64,000 nucleotides of DNA from Bryum argenteum. Taxonomy: Eukaryota > Streptophyta > Bryopsida > Bryales > Bryaceae. The stretch is from assembly GCA_037043015.1 (NCBI GenBank), contig CM073326.1, positions 19,228,345 through 19,292,344 on the forward strand, written 5' to 3'. Positions within the stretch are counted from its first letter, which is position 1; every line of letters starts with the position of its first letter. The notes beneath the pieces were generated by a model. It was not told the origin of the DNA. It made no database searches and saw only the letters and a program-made list of their open reading frames with translations. Of the stretch, positions 34,367 through 47,400 are shown piece after piece. Made by a program: the position numbers and the translations under genes.

Positions 34367-37300
34367 TCAATGCGGTACCTGACCTACTCTGTTTTCCATG
34401 TAGTTTTGCTGTAAGGACTTGAGGTAGGCCCGCAGGTTGTCTTCACTGAGGTTGGCATATTGCAAGCAAAGGAGTTTCTGCGCTACGTGGTAGTCCTTTC
34501 GCAGGTGTCCATACTTGGCGTGGGCAATGGAGACATTAGCTTTTTCCTATGCAACCAAATCACGGATCAAAGCATATGCAGATACTGGAATTGGAGTACG
34601 AAGGCCCTGGAAAGAACTATTGCATCCTTGTATTGATCAGTCCATCCAAATTTGAGTAGCTTAGGGAGACTGCATACCTTCGCATCAATTTTCGCAGCTA
34701 TGAGTCTTGCATGACTTACGACAGAAGCAGGGATACCGGCTATTTCAGCCAAGCGAATACCATAATGTGCGATATTCGTAGACCCTTCTCGAAGCAGAAA
34801 CTGTTTATTGACGTTCATTGTGTTAGTATGAAATATACTGTACATCGCAATTATAGAAGCGATCAACTTTCTCTTGGAGCGACTCGAAGTACTCTTCGAT
34901 AATTGTAGAGAATGGGCTTCTTGAGCAGTCGACAACGAACAATAGGTACTGTAGAGTGAAATCTAACCTTGAAATCCAGTCGATTATTTAAGATGCTAAC
35001 GTCAAAATAGCATGTTCGCACGTTTGGGTAAACGGTGGCCAGCACCATCAGTCGTTGCATGTGTGTAGCGAAAAGGATGTACCTGCCATTCATTAGCAAG
35101 TGTGTATTCAAACTCGAGCTCTAACTTGAAAGATAAACAGATAGCAGACTACGAGTATTGTGCATTATGAGCTGACACGATCCGGTAAAGTGAGGATCGA
35201 GGTATCTGCTTACGCTTTGAAGGACAACATATACTCACAGCAGCTCCATGCTATTCCAAAGCCATCACCGGTTGACGTCGCCCTCCCTAGCTCATCAACC
35301 ACGACAAGGCTCCTGTAAAGAGATTTTACGAGTATTAGTTAAACCAACACTACGAGTTAGCTCACAAATGCAAGTTTAAGGTTGATGAAATATGCTTCCT
35401 TGAAAATACTATCTCTACTAGACATAATAATCAGCTTTCAGTTGCAATTAACATGCAAAAGGCGAGAAATTTACCTTGAAGTCAAATTATTGAGCAGATA
35501 TGCCGTTTCTCTCATCTCGGTCATGAACTGTAATAGTGAGGTGCACTTTTCCAATGTAAGGACAAGCATTTGCCAGGAAGGTGCTAGAAATTTAGAAGTA
35601 TAATCCGAGATTATCGAGACCAGACTACGACTACATTTGATAATCTTTAGAACAGAACAACGAACCTTGCATGATTTCGTACGAGAGGCTAAGCGACACT
35701 TAAGAACAAAGACCTACCGTGCTGGAGTTGAGCTCAATGTTGTCTTCGGAAGATCCAATGCGAGTGAAAATGTGATCCACTATTCGAAACGAAGCAAATC
35801 GTGCAGGCACGTAGCATCCAATATGGGCCATGATCGTTATAAGCACCACCTGACGTAGGTAGGTACTCTTACCACTCCTGCTCGACGAAATTCACCAATT
35901 CATTGTTATGATAAATTCTTGAATAGGATTGTTGAAATGAGGATCTGAAGCCTGAACTGAGAGTGGTAACGTCATCAAGACTACAAACTTCACACATGTA
36001 AAAATCGTACAAAACTCATATGTAGAAATAGACTGTAAATTCTGCAAGGAGATGCTACATAGAATTGATGAGGCACGTACATATTGGGGCCTGTCACAAT
36101 CATTGTGTTGGACGCTTCTGATAAAAAAGCATTGTTCGCCTGTATATCATCCAAGTGCGACGTGTGAGATGCTCATTCCTGAACCAATCTTACAGCAAGA
36201 TAGTAGCATCACTCTGAATTAGCTAGCAACATTCCGTCGTACAAAGATATTTAGTTGCTTACGAAAATTATCACTTGAAATGAGTGCGAATCAGAACTTC
36301 GACTAAATGAACTAACGGAGGTTCTCGATTAAGTACCACAAATTCTTCAGATATGGTGCTTTCCAAGACAGGATGCCTGCCCTTTTCAATGGCAATGGGG
36401 CCCGTCTCTACAACAGCAAGAACCTGTTTTAGAGACATCACATAGTACTAGCTACAGTACGAACAAACTGACTGTGTTCAAACCTTCAAATCCACTTCGG
36501 AACTGGTACCTGTAAACTCCGGCCTGACGTAAGTCTCTGCTGGCTTCGTGGATATCAAATTAGCGAAGGAGTTGACCATCATATCCAGCAGGGCAAGGGA
36601 TTCAGATAGTGATGTAAGTAGACGAAGGTCTTCCCTGATTCGCGTATTCAGCTCTGCGACAGTCAACCGGGTGGTAAGAAATTTCAGATCTGGAGTTTGC
36701 AAGTTTCTATTCCCCTTCAGCTCCTCCTAGTCTCGACATCTTGCCCACTAAAAGAGAAGAAAAGCGACAAAGTTTAACTTTTTTTGGTGGTTTACATCTT
36801 AGCAAAATGTGAAGATGTGCTCATTGCGAGAGTACAACTTCTATAAAGAGGAATATCAGATTGTGACCTCCAAGACATAAAGCTGTCCGTCTGTAGCATT
36901 CTGCTGCGGCTTCCAAATTCCTGCTATTCATCTTTAAAACCACAGCAATACGTGACTGCTCAAACACTGCAAGCTCTCACAATTCCTAACTGAAGGAAAA
37001 GGACGACGTGAAGTACTGACGAACAAAGTCGCAGAAGTGAAAAAAGAAAAACTTCTGCTATCCAGCTAGCTATTGAGGATTCAATCCTCGAAGTATTCAG
37101 TCGTGAGACTCTTACAGATGTCAGCTCGGAAGTAGAACAGCAGATGGTCTTCTCTTTCCTAATCACCTGTTGGCACTAGGCAATATCAGCGATCAAAAAA
37201 CTACATAAATTTTTAGCTCCTCCTACATTATCCCCTCTAGTGCTAGTTTACACAAACATAATTTTTTTGAAGAATTAACATTGCAAATACGTAGTTATTA

Positions 37301-40300
37301 TTAGGTTGTATCTGGTGTGCCTTGATTACGAACTTTAGCATTGGTCTATCTCATAGTAGGTTGTGAAGCAGCATGCAAAGGGACCTGATTGAATATTGCA
37401 GGCAAGGCAGCTTGCTGCAGATCCTTTTCCGGAAAGCTGATGTAGAACCCCCGATTACTATTAAATGGCATCTTGAGATTTGGAAGATTGAGCTCTTCTT
37501 TATACTTCCTGGCAAGCTCGTGAATTGCTGGTAACAAGCAGTCATCGATTAGTACGCACTCTACAATGATTTACTACTTTCTCCTCTTTTCAATGGTACG
37601 AAACAATAATCACAGAACGTTCATCAAGAAGCGAGAACTTACCTTCACTAGTTGTACAAAAGACCTCACGTGCGACGTCCAGATGGCCATCAATACCACT
37701 TTTGACTGCAAAGCATTGCTGCGTGCGTGACACAAATAGCGCTTTTGAATGTGCCATGTCCTCATCGATGACTTCCTCGATTCTATGTCAAGAACATCAC
37801 GATGATGTTTAGGGAAACCTTGTGCCTTCAGAAGTAGGATAGCAGAACAATCTTTTGATCACTCCGCCGACTTATGCCGACTTTTTCATACCTTTGCAGC
37901 AGCCGACTGAAGGATTTATTTACGCAGATGTCCCTGATGTTGCTCAAGAGAGAGCAGTTGGCATCTTGCAGAGCCTACAGAAATCATTACTGATGCTCTC
38001 AAAGTCCGGTTCTAGCAGTGAGGACTAACTGCTAGAATTGCATTCATGACGTACTAACCAGTAATAGCATCCGTTTGATAAGAATGGTCATGGAAGATGC
38101 CGAAGGAGGATTGTAAGCATTTGTACCTCTTGAAGACTGGGTAATCGGTCTAGAGCCTCCTTCAAAAGGATGATATTGTTAACCATCGCTTGGCCAGCTC
38201 TCGTGGACAACTTTGAATCCTTTGGTACCTTCTTTTTGAAGCAAAAGGAGCAGAGGATACGATCTTGCTCAACAAATGAAAGCGTCGTCGATTAGTTGCA
38301 GTTTTGCAATTACTCCACGAAAATGAAGATGAAAAGCAGTGCCAATTCTTCTTGGAGACGAGAACGACTTCAAAATGATTAGTACATGTGACTGATGACC
38401 TGGACTACTCTGTACCTGTATCCTTCGGAAACTTCTGAAGAGCTTGTGAGATTCCGAAGAATATCTGATCATTGCTGGTGAGTTCATCCTGCATAAATCA
38501 TGGTCGAGACAATATATCGCATGAGCTTCCTGGCAACTGAGCTTGGCAGAGGACTAACTTCTCTTATTGAACATTCCTGCTCAAGCTGAACTTCCACATC
38601 TCATCTTAAGCAATCCGTAGAAGAGCTCCTCTATTGTAGTAATTGTAAGAGTACCCGACCATGCAGTGGAGAAGACAATGGACGATTGGGAAGAATGGAT
38701 AAGAATATAAAGTCTCTCGTGGAAAAAAGGTATATGACTCTGACTCGTCTACAATCCTCTCTACCACGACGTGCTTCTTGTGATCACGTATTATGACATA
38801 GTCTCGCTGTACAGAAGTATGATCCTTCCAAAAACCTACCAAGCAATCAAGACGGGTATCGATGGTATTTTTGTCCTTTACTGGCTGAAGAAGGTTGGCT
38901 CTTAAGAGACGAGTTCTGTAATGCGCCTGATATTGTTAGTTTTGGAAGTTTTATAAACATCACGGGATTCTTCAAAATTATTGCAAAGCAAGAATAACCA
39001 TCTGTATGCCTCGTGTAGAACATTCTGACACAAATGTCTGTGATAACTTACCCCCCTACAGTCTTGGTGGTTTTAAGCATGTGGAAGAGGGAACCTCGCT
39101 TCTTCTTTGGTCCTACTTGAATATGAAGAGATTCCACCAACTCCAAATTCTGTACGCTGCAGGTAAAACGATGGCTGTTACAGAACGAGACCTTGCGTAA
39201 CTTCCGCAACTTATTTGTACGAGGCATCGTCCTCCTTGAGAGGCACAATGCACCTTCATTTGATTGAGTGAAGAGTTATGAGGTGCGTCTAACTAGATGA
39301 TGAAGTTTATGATATTTAAGCTGATAAGAGAAAAAGATGTATGACATGATCATCACCTGATTCCATCGATATTCATATGGTCGAAGGATCCATTCAGCCT
39401 GACCTGGTCATTCAATTCTTTAATTTGGTTATGCATGTACCGTGAACAAATGTAGAAAAAATTGAGGTTCTGGAGTAGAAATAAGAATCAACAAAATCTG
39501 TGCGGAGGCGGAAAGTTTATTTCTACCATTAACTCATCTAAGAGCTGAATTAAGATTTCGGTCCAACGCTTACCACCACAGATCGGTTCGCAAGTGTGAT
39601 GCCCTTCTCATGATCAATCCTGAAGACGCAAAGACCATTATAAGAGTTATCAAAGCTCAAAAAGCTCAAAAGCCATTCAATAAAAATTTCTGACCTCAAT
39701 GAATGCTTATTCATGCTTCCACGTATCAAGTCAAAAATGTATGTGATACACAGATGGCTACTATCATGTACCATCTGAACAATGCCGCAGCTGCACCGAG
39801 ACTCAGGTAGTACTGTTTATAGGAAGATTCCAATGTAGTGTTGAGCGTCTCGTTAAGAACCAAATTCTGAATCAAAATTGCTCCCTACTGACCGAAAATT
39901 TTCACATTTTTCAGTCAGTCAGCAACTCCTCAGTTCGAAATTTCGTCAGACATCAGCAGATCAACAACAGTTGTGCTATCCTGAGGATTCTTATTGTCAT
40001 AGAACGTGCTTTGATTGAGCAATGTTGCAGCAACATACGGCAATCTCTAGTCATTCATCAGAACAAGCACTCAATGTGCAACTACTTTCGCTCAACCTTG
40101 AGAAGTCTAACTAGATGTTATAGAGGCTTCGGAAAGAAGAAGAATAGCAGTGCATTACAATCGGGGACTTCAATCCATGCACACGTACCTTTGTGTCATC
40201 AAAAGCACCTCGAGGCATAGTCACCTGTAGAGTACAAACAGAAGTTTTAAATTTTATCGTATCTTTCGAGTATGATCACAAGAATGAACAAATTCCAATG

Positions 40301-40908
40301 ATAGTGTATGAGGATACTTCAAACGTAAAAAATTGCTAAAATTTGATGCAGATAATCACACACCTTAACAGCAGCACATTGATTCACCACTGACATCAAT
40401 CCAATCACGTCCTGAGTTAGAGCCAGATTAGCTGGTGTGATGACATTGGTCGGTTCAAAGAACTGAAGCAATGTTGCAGTATTCTGGTACGAGCGGCTGG
40501 TTTCAATGAATTGCGATAAGTGAAGCTCTGCAGTTCTCATGTCGAAAGCAGCGATGCCGACCTACAGAATCACTCTCACAGTAGCTGTAATGAAAGCCAA
40601 TACTCATACACGTTCGGATCCAAGTTTCATACTCCGAGGCTTCATCGCATTTAAAGAGGTCACAGCGTGAAAAAGCGTCATACTAAAATTCGGGCAATTC
40701 TGACTTGCAACATTGGGAGTTATCACAATGTTGCGGAACTAATTTCCTACGTAACGCCATACACTTGAGAATCAGCCTCAATTCCAAGAGCAGCAGAGGA
40801 AATACAACCTCGTTGCACCATTTTTCACTTCAATCTGCTTCTATTCTGTACCTCTTTGGCTCGGTTCTCGATAAGAGAGACAACGTATGAGCTATCCGCA
40901 TCCATCAT
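34367..40908 (-). CDS. MSH4: MutS homologue MSH4 (meiotic crossover factor)
   Basis: Pairs with MSH5 to form the MutS-gamma clamp that stabilises recombination intermediates for class I crossovers in meiosis. It lacks the mismatch-binding MutS domain I, as expected. Twenty-four exons, 804 codons (Arabidopsis about 792): 40908-40852, 40561-40364, 40224-40189, 39884-39772, 39619-39574, 39403-39357, 39156-39052, 38915-38840, 38488-38416, 38263-38127, 37974-37892, 37782-37643, 37527-37385, 37166-37116, 36931-36868, 36653-36484, 36423-36337, 36139-36081, 35877-35718, 35527-35475, 35312-35214, 35082-34968, 34800-34678, 34546-34367. All phases match. N-terminus [16 protein letters not shown]; Walker A GPNMSGKST (residues 559-567, split by an intron within the Met codon); [10 protein letters not shown] (614-623); Walker [12 protein letters not shown] (636-646); FATH (670-673); C-terminal [16 protein letters not shown]. 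Start ATG 40908 (40905 also possible). It reads as intact and functional. Confidence 0.95.
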
Positions 40909-41408
40909 AGTCACAACGCAGACCTCCGCCTACAATTTCTTGAAATTTCTCAATTTCGTCGCGGAGGTCAAACTGTTGCCAAATTGCTCGGGGATGATTG
41001 TTCATACAGAGTGAGGTTCGGCACCAGGCCTCTCGAAAATTTTAAGTTCGGAAATGCCGAACCAAGGTAACTTGAGGAAATTGAGTTGCTGTAATGTCCG
41101 AGGCGGAGGTTATATTGGAGGCTAACCGGGAACCGAACCTCATTAGTTTAGGTTCGGGTGGCGGTGAGGCCTTCAGCGAAAAAGCTTGAACGGGAAGGAG
41201 CACACCTGTGTCGCGTGAAATAAAACGATGCGCATGCTGGTCAGATGACCGTCGACGAAGCGAATTGCCTCGATCGAGAACTTCACAAGTCAATTACACC
41301 AATGATTCTGTTCGAACTTCGCCTTGCTGCGGCATCTTTCAAGTAGCCGATTAGGTTTCTTGACTCGTAGACGCAGTGGTCTGTTTTGACGATTGGCAAT
41401 GCTTCAGT
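40909..41408. promoter_or_regulatory. Shared MSH4 / INTS1 intergenic promoter region
   Basis: 500 bp separates the two divergent start codons, including both 5'UTRs. No TATA box was recognised. The head-to-head arrangement implies a bidirectional or overlapping promoter; that is inference from layout. Confidence 0.6.
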
Positions 41409-44400
41409 ATGAAGGTGAGTAGTTTTCGTTTCGTGTGGAGATCTTTTAGTTCGCAATCGGAATTGATGTTGCTATCGAGCTCAATTGCTGTAATTTTGCT
41501 CTTGAGCTCTGTCGATGTGGCGATGTTTCTGCAACTCAGTTTGACTGTCTTTGGCAGCGTCATAATCAGCCTGATGAGGATGAGACTCCTGAACGCGTGC
41601 ACCAGGCAAAGACCCGTCGGATATCGCCTGCTGGAAGGAGAGTAGTTAGTGACGAAGAAGGTTCGGGTGATCTTGATTTGAATGCAACTCCTCTAGGATT
41701 TGACCTCAATGCTCCTGTAGAAGAGGAGGAAATCTTGCAATCCAACAGCGATTGGGTGAGTGTTGAGAGCAAGCCTGACAATGCCGAAACAGCGAGACTT
41801 AGTCCTCTCCCGGTTGAGGTTGGACCCCTTGATCAGCTGAAGGCGGAAATTGTGCCTAATGAGAGTGTCCAAGGATTGGTTGACGAGATTCATCGACCAC
41901 TTCCGACTTTATCAACACCTGATGGCGGTAATTGCTTCTCTTCTATATCAGATTGCAAATTACTAACTTGTAAGATATGTCTAATTGCTATTTTTGGTTT
42001 GAGCTACATGAGTTTGTACTGGATGAATAGATTCAGTCGTGGAAGATAGTTATTGCCCGTCAATTGCGACTCTAGATGAATCAAATTGTCGATGCTCAAG
42101 AAAAAAGTTGCTTTTTGAGTATCCAGGTAGTTTCAAAATGATTCGTCGGTGCCTCTGCAATTTGATGCTCGATGTGGACATGCAGATAACGTTGACGTCA
42201 GTCCAAAAGAAGAAGAGGGATCTGATCAAGGGGAGTCTCCGTCTGTGAAAGCAGAGGAGGTTGAAGAGCCCGAGGAGAAGCCCCCGCTTATAGTTCCTGC
42301 AGTTTTCTGTCGGCCATTCGAGCCTGTATCCTTTCGTTCGAGGAACTACTTATGCATTTGTGATGATGGTGTAACTTGGGGGTTTCAGAGTCGAGGTCCA
42401 TGTCGGATGAAATACTTAGAAACATGTTGCATTCTTCAGATGGCATCCCCTTTTTGATTGTGTCAATACTTAACCTCATATGCTGCAGTTGAACATCAGC
42501 ACTTCAGATGAAGGTACTGATTCATATCTTCTTGACTTCCTATAGACTTGCAGTTTTTGTTGCATGACCATCGTGATACCATCATACATGAACCTCTTGC
42601 TTTGATTCTTCATGCTTTTGCATTGTGTGCCAAGGAATGACCTTGCTATTGGATTCTTAGATTTTTCCTCCATCTTTATTCTCAGATCTTGAACTTCTGA
42701 GATCTGTGTGGAGCGCACGGCAGCAGGAGGATGCGGAGGCTCTGGACATGACAATTGCAGACTCACTAGAGGAGCTAGGAAAGCATCCATTGAGTCCTAA
42801 TCGGTATCTCCTCTTGAGCTCTATATATATAGCCAAGAAACTCCCGGAAGCATTTTGCCTACCACGAACTCTGAAGGTGATCCCCCATTACTCGGCGGTT
42901 TGGAATGTCCTTGAAAGACCTGCAGACGCGCACATGTCCGATGTCCAACCTCTATTACCAGATTCTCTTTTGTCTAAATTTTGTGCCTTTCACATCCTAC
43001 TCCTAGGCGACAGTCCTCCCTTATGAAAGTTTCATGTTCTATGGTACAGACTTTGCTTGCATTTTTGGAGTCGGCGACAGCGCAAACTGTGGTGAAGCGT
43101 CAAAGTTTGCTGCCACTGCTAGCAAGTAGACTTCTTCATCGAGCTTTTGCAGGAGAATCTGATTGGCCTATAGAGTTTGTCCAGGTTAGCCATCCGGACT
43201 AATATACAATCTGTGTTTCAAGTTAGTCGTTTCTAGTTTCGGAGAGTAGACCTTTTGATGATGGATTTTTCTTGAATGCGTTAGATCTTGAAGTAGCAGG
43301 GCGGTGAGTACGCATCGGGGTCTACTCTGCTTCATTTGTAGACCTCCATTGGTGGTGCTTTCTGGTTGTTGGTTTTGGCCTATGCATGCTGTCATTCTTT
43401 GTTACTATACAACCACAATATCACCAGTGATGGTTTAGAATCCAGTTTCCACCTCTTTGGACAATGAAATGTCTGTAATGGTCGGGAACTTGTTTTCTTA
43501 AATTTGAAAGGGTAGACATTACCGTACGCGTACTGGAAGTGTTTGCTTACCAATGACTGAATGTTGAGGTTCTTGTATATGACTTCGACCTTCAAGATGA
43601 AGGTTGGTAAAGTAGATGTAGATTTTATGGTTCTTACTCGTCCCTCTCACTTTGGAAGTGATCCTTCTTGACAAGAGGGTATCAACTTTTGAGTTATTGT
43701 ACTTTGTTATCCAGTTTGCTGGCATGCTGATTTTGACGTTGAGATTCTGCTTCGGCGATAGTTATCAATGACTTTTGTCCTGTGTCTTGGTGTGTGTGAA
43801 TTAGTTATATCTGTCGGATTCTACTGGGTCACGCGCTTGGGTTGATCTTGAAGGATGCAAGGAGTTTGTCTCGAATGTGCTAACGGCCTTTCCCGATTCG
43901 GTGCTTGTAAGCGATTTGTCCGTGCAATTCTTACGCAGATGCTTTACTCTTGCACTGCTAGAAAGTACTTAATTTTGTACTTGTTCAACGACATCCGACA
44001 ATATTACCTTTCTGAAAAATGTAGTTCTCTGAAATATTCTAGTGTTACACGAAATCTAACGACTATGGATCGTTGGTTTTGGCATTGTCCGGTGGCCCAG
44101 GATGTTTCTGCGGTCAACGAGGACACCGCTGGTCTAAAATTTGCAGAACAAGGGTAAGTTCAATCTCGTCCTTCCTCGTTTATTGGTGTTGAGTCTGCTC
44201 TCAATATGGAGAACATTTTCTACTCAAGGTCCTTCGTCTCATCAATAGGAGCGCCAGATGTCCAATTCAATACAGCTTCCATAGGTGGCCATCTTGCTTA
44301 TCTAGACTGTATCTTAGTAGTGCTTGTACTGGCCGAGTCTTTTGGGGCGTCACAATGGTCGTGATTCATGTTTAGATGATGAGTCGCACTTGAAGGCCTC

Positions 44401-47400
44401 CTGCGAAATGGTTTCATTGTATCGAGTCCTTCTGCTCGCTGTTTGCATGAGCTGTAATCCGCAACTCTACCAGCAGGAAGCACTCAACGGCTTAAATGAT
44501 TGACTTTAACATGTTCTCTTTTATAATATATCAGAGGGGCTGGAGATATGCAGCAGGTTCAAGCTGTTAAATCAGAAACAAATGGCACGGTATGCTCTTT
44601 TTTGAAATCTTTCGAACTTATGCGATGCCTTCCCTCTCGATAAAGGACCTGACACCTGACCACATCAGACTTCTTGCACAAACTTTGAAATGTGGTTATT
44701 GATTTTAACTTGTTGACAATTACTAACATTGTTTCTGCCTATTCTCTGATAATCAGTCTGCAGTAAAGAATAGATACTCGCAAGGAGAAATGCAACAGAG
44801 GGTTAGAGGAGAGTTTTGTAGTCATCTAAATCAACTGTTGGGGGCATCTTCGTCCAAGGAGAATCCTCGACAACTTTTAAGGTACATACATAAGCCCTTG
44901 GTTTGCCTCCTTATTTCCATCTTCAATCGTGTTGTCATTTTAGAATCACAATGATTGACCTTTGCAGTGGTGTTGTGAAAGTAATGTTTCTGACTCTTGT
45001 TAGAGGTTGCAAGTTTTGAATCACCGGTTTAGACGCAAAATAAACTACTACTATCTCTTCTCACGAACCCTGTTCTTAATCAGGTTGCTCATGCAAGGTG
45101 CTGGATTTGAGGAGGTAAGAGTAGTGGCCTCCAGCATGCTGGAGGGTTGGTTAAATAACCCAGTTCATATGCGAGCTGCCAAGAGTCTTCTAGATCGAAT
45201 CCTTCAGCATACGCGTGGAACCAGTGAGAATGATTTCAATACAGTAGCAAATCTGCTCGCTCTTCGCATTACTTCAACACAAGCTCCTGGCCAGGTGCAA
45301 TAATCAATCTCAAGCAGAAGTCTAGAACTGGTTGTATTGCTCACTTTTGATTACATTTGGTAGTGCTAGTAGAGTTTGACACTGGTTGTTGCTGCTTGCT
45401 TTGTACTGCACTGGCTTGTACCATCTGGAGTTTTTCGCACATTAAATTGAGTCTTTGGGTTCTTTTTTTTATTCCAGATAAAGACTATACACAACAATAT
45501 CTTCTCTGAAATGATCACTCATCTTGTGAGGCGTAGACCTGAGTATGCAACTCTCGCTCTAAAGGTCTGGTACTTTTCTGGCTCCTTATATACTAAATTG
45601 CACTAGTCACTTTCTTTTTATATTGCTGTAAAGTTGTTGTATTGGGAAGATATGTTCAAGATCTTGCACCTGTATGCTAAATCTTCTATGTGGGCACAAC
45701 AGACGTTTGTTACAACCGAATTGCATATCAAGAATCCCCATAATATCAGGAGCATCATAACAGTACTTAAAGCTATGCCCTCTGAAGATAATCCTCCAGA
45801 GCATGAGCTTGCGAACATTTTACAGGTTCGTTAACTGATCAAAAACATTTGGTAGTATCGTGTGCAAGCGTGCTTAGAAACCAGATCATTTGTATGATTT
45901 TTTTGAAACTCGTAGTTTAGTCTCTTAATCAAGGTTCTGATCTTAAGTTTTTGCTCTTGGGTTGCAGGAGCTAGCGGCTAGCGACGATTCCCGTAGTCTT
46001 CTATGTGATTTTGTACGAAGGTATTCACTTCTTCGAATAAGAGCTCTTGTTTATTTTACATAATATTCACTTCATCCCAGCCTTTTTCTGTCCTACTTTG
46101 TCACTGTGGTGCCAGTAGACAGATCTCTTCCTAGAATCTTGATGATATGCAGGTTATATAGGTTTCTTTAAAACAGGTATGTCGGTTCTCTGGTTGGTCT
46201 GTTTTGATTTTCTCATTTGAGGCATTTTGGAACGAGAACCTCCTTTGTGGTAAGAGAACGTTGCTTCGTTATTATCTCCTTGTTTGTTTAGAGATGCACC
46301 TCTACTAGGATGATGAAGTTGTTAATCTCCATCGCTTTACAAAATGCACGACATGACAGGATGATGAAGCAAGCAGGTGGCGAATTCGATGTTCATGCAT
46401 TATGCCTCGGCTTGATTCAGCCATGGCCACTCATGGCTGAGCAGGACGAATTACTCAAGGAGGCTTGGATTAATAAGGTACTGTTTTCTGTAACTTTATA
46501 GTAATCAACAATTTTTAAAAGGTTGCACCTTGTTTGCTCCTCTCTCTCGAAATTCTACTTATCTGTAGTGATGTGATAAGATACATTGGCTAAGCATGTC
46601 GTTGTTGTATACGTTTCCCATTCTCATACTGGAGAGTACCGTCTGTTCTTCTCGTAGTTGCTGACTTGGTGTTTCGATCTGCCTCTTTTTAGTTGGTGGA
46701 TCTTACATGTCAGTTACTGCTGCATGCTGCTGCCCCCTTTGTAGAGGATGAAGGCTTGTTCAATGCAATTACCTCATCATCACATCCTGGGACTACTCTA
46801 GGAACTTCTGTTCCTGGGAGTGGATTGGAGAGGTCAGTCTCTGGTGGTCCATCAAGAGACAAATTGATCATGTTGGAGAAGCTTAGTACTGAAACACAAA
46901 ACTTCCAGGTGAGCTATAATTTTCTGCAGAAACTGGAACTAATTACTGTTCACGTTCTAAGTTTCTCCTTTATTTGCAAGGAAGAAGCACGGATACTGAG
47001 AAGTGGTTTCTTGCCATTACAACTTAGTCATGAATAATTCTATGACGAAGATACATCATGTTTATTGTTAGCTTCAGTGTCTTACTGAAATTCAAAACCA
47101 GATTCTGGGATTTGTTTAATTCCCTCACTCAGACTCGTCAGGAAGATATCACAGTTCCCATGCTTCTTTCTAAAGGGAGACTCCTTCATCTTTGTTTCCT
47201 TGTCATGGGATTAATTTCGTACTGGCGGCTATCAGATGCAAGCCATGGCCTGGTGCACGGATGTTGTAGCCGCTTATCTTCCTCACATCGGACATGCACA
47301 ATTCCAGAAGATAGTGGGGCAACTATTGTTCTTGGAAGAAGTTGAGGTACTACTCATCCATCACTGTATATCAGTACTTTTGTCAATGATTCCTTGTCTC

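Noticed and set aside
38600..38842. 78-codon minus-strand ORF inside MSH4
   Set aside because: It lies in the intron between MSH4 exons 38915-38840 and 38488-38416 and has no MutS similarity.
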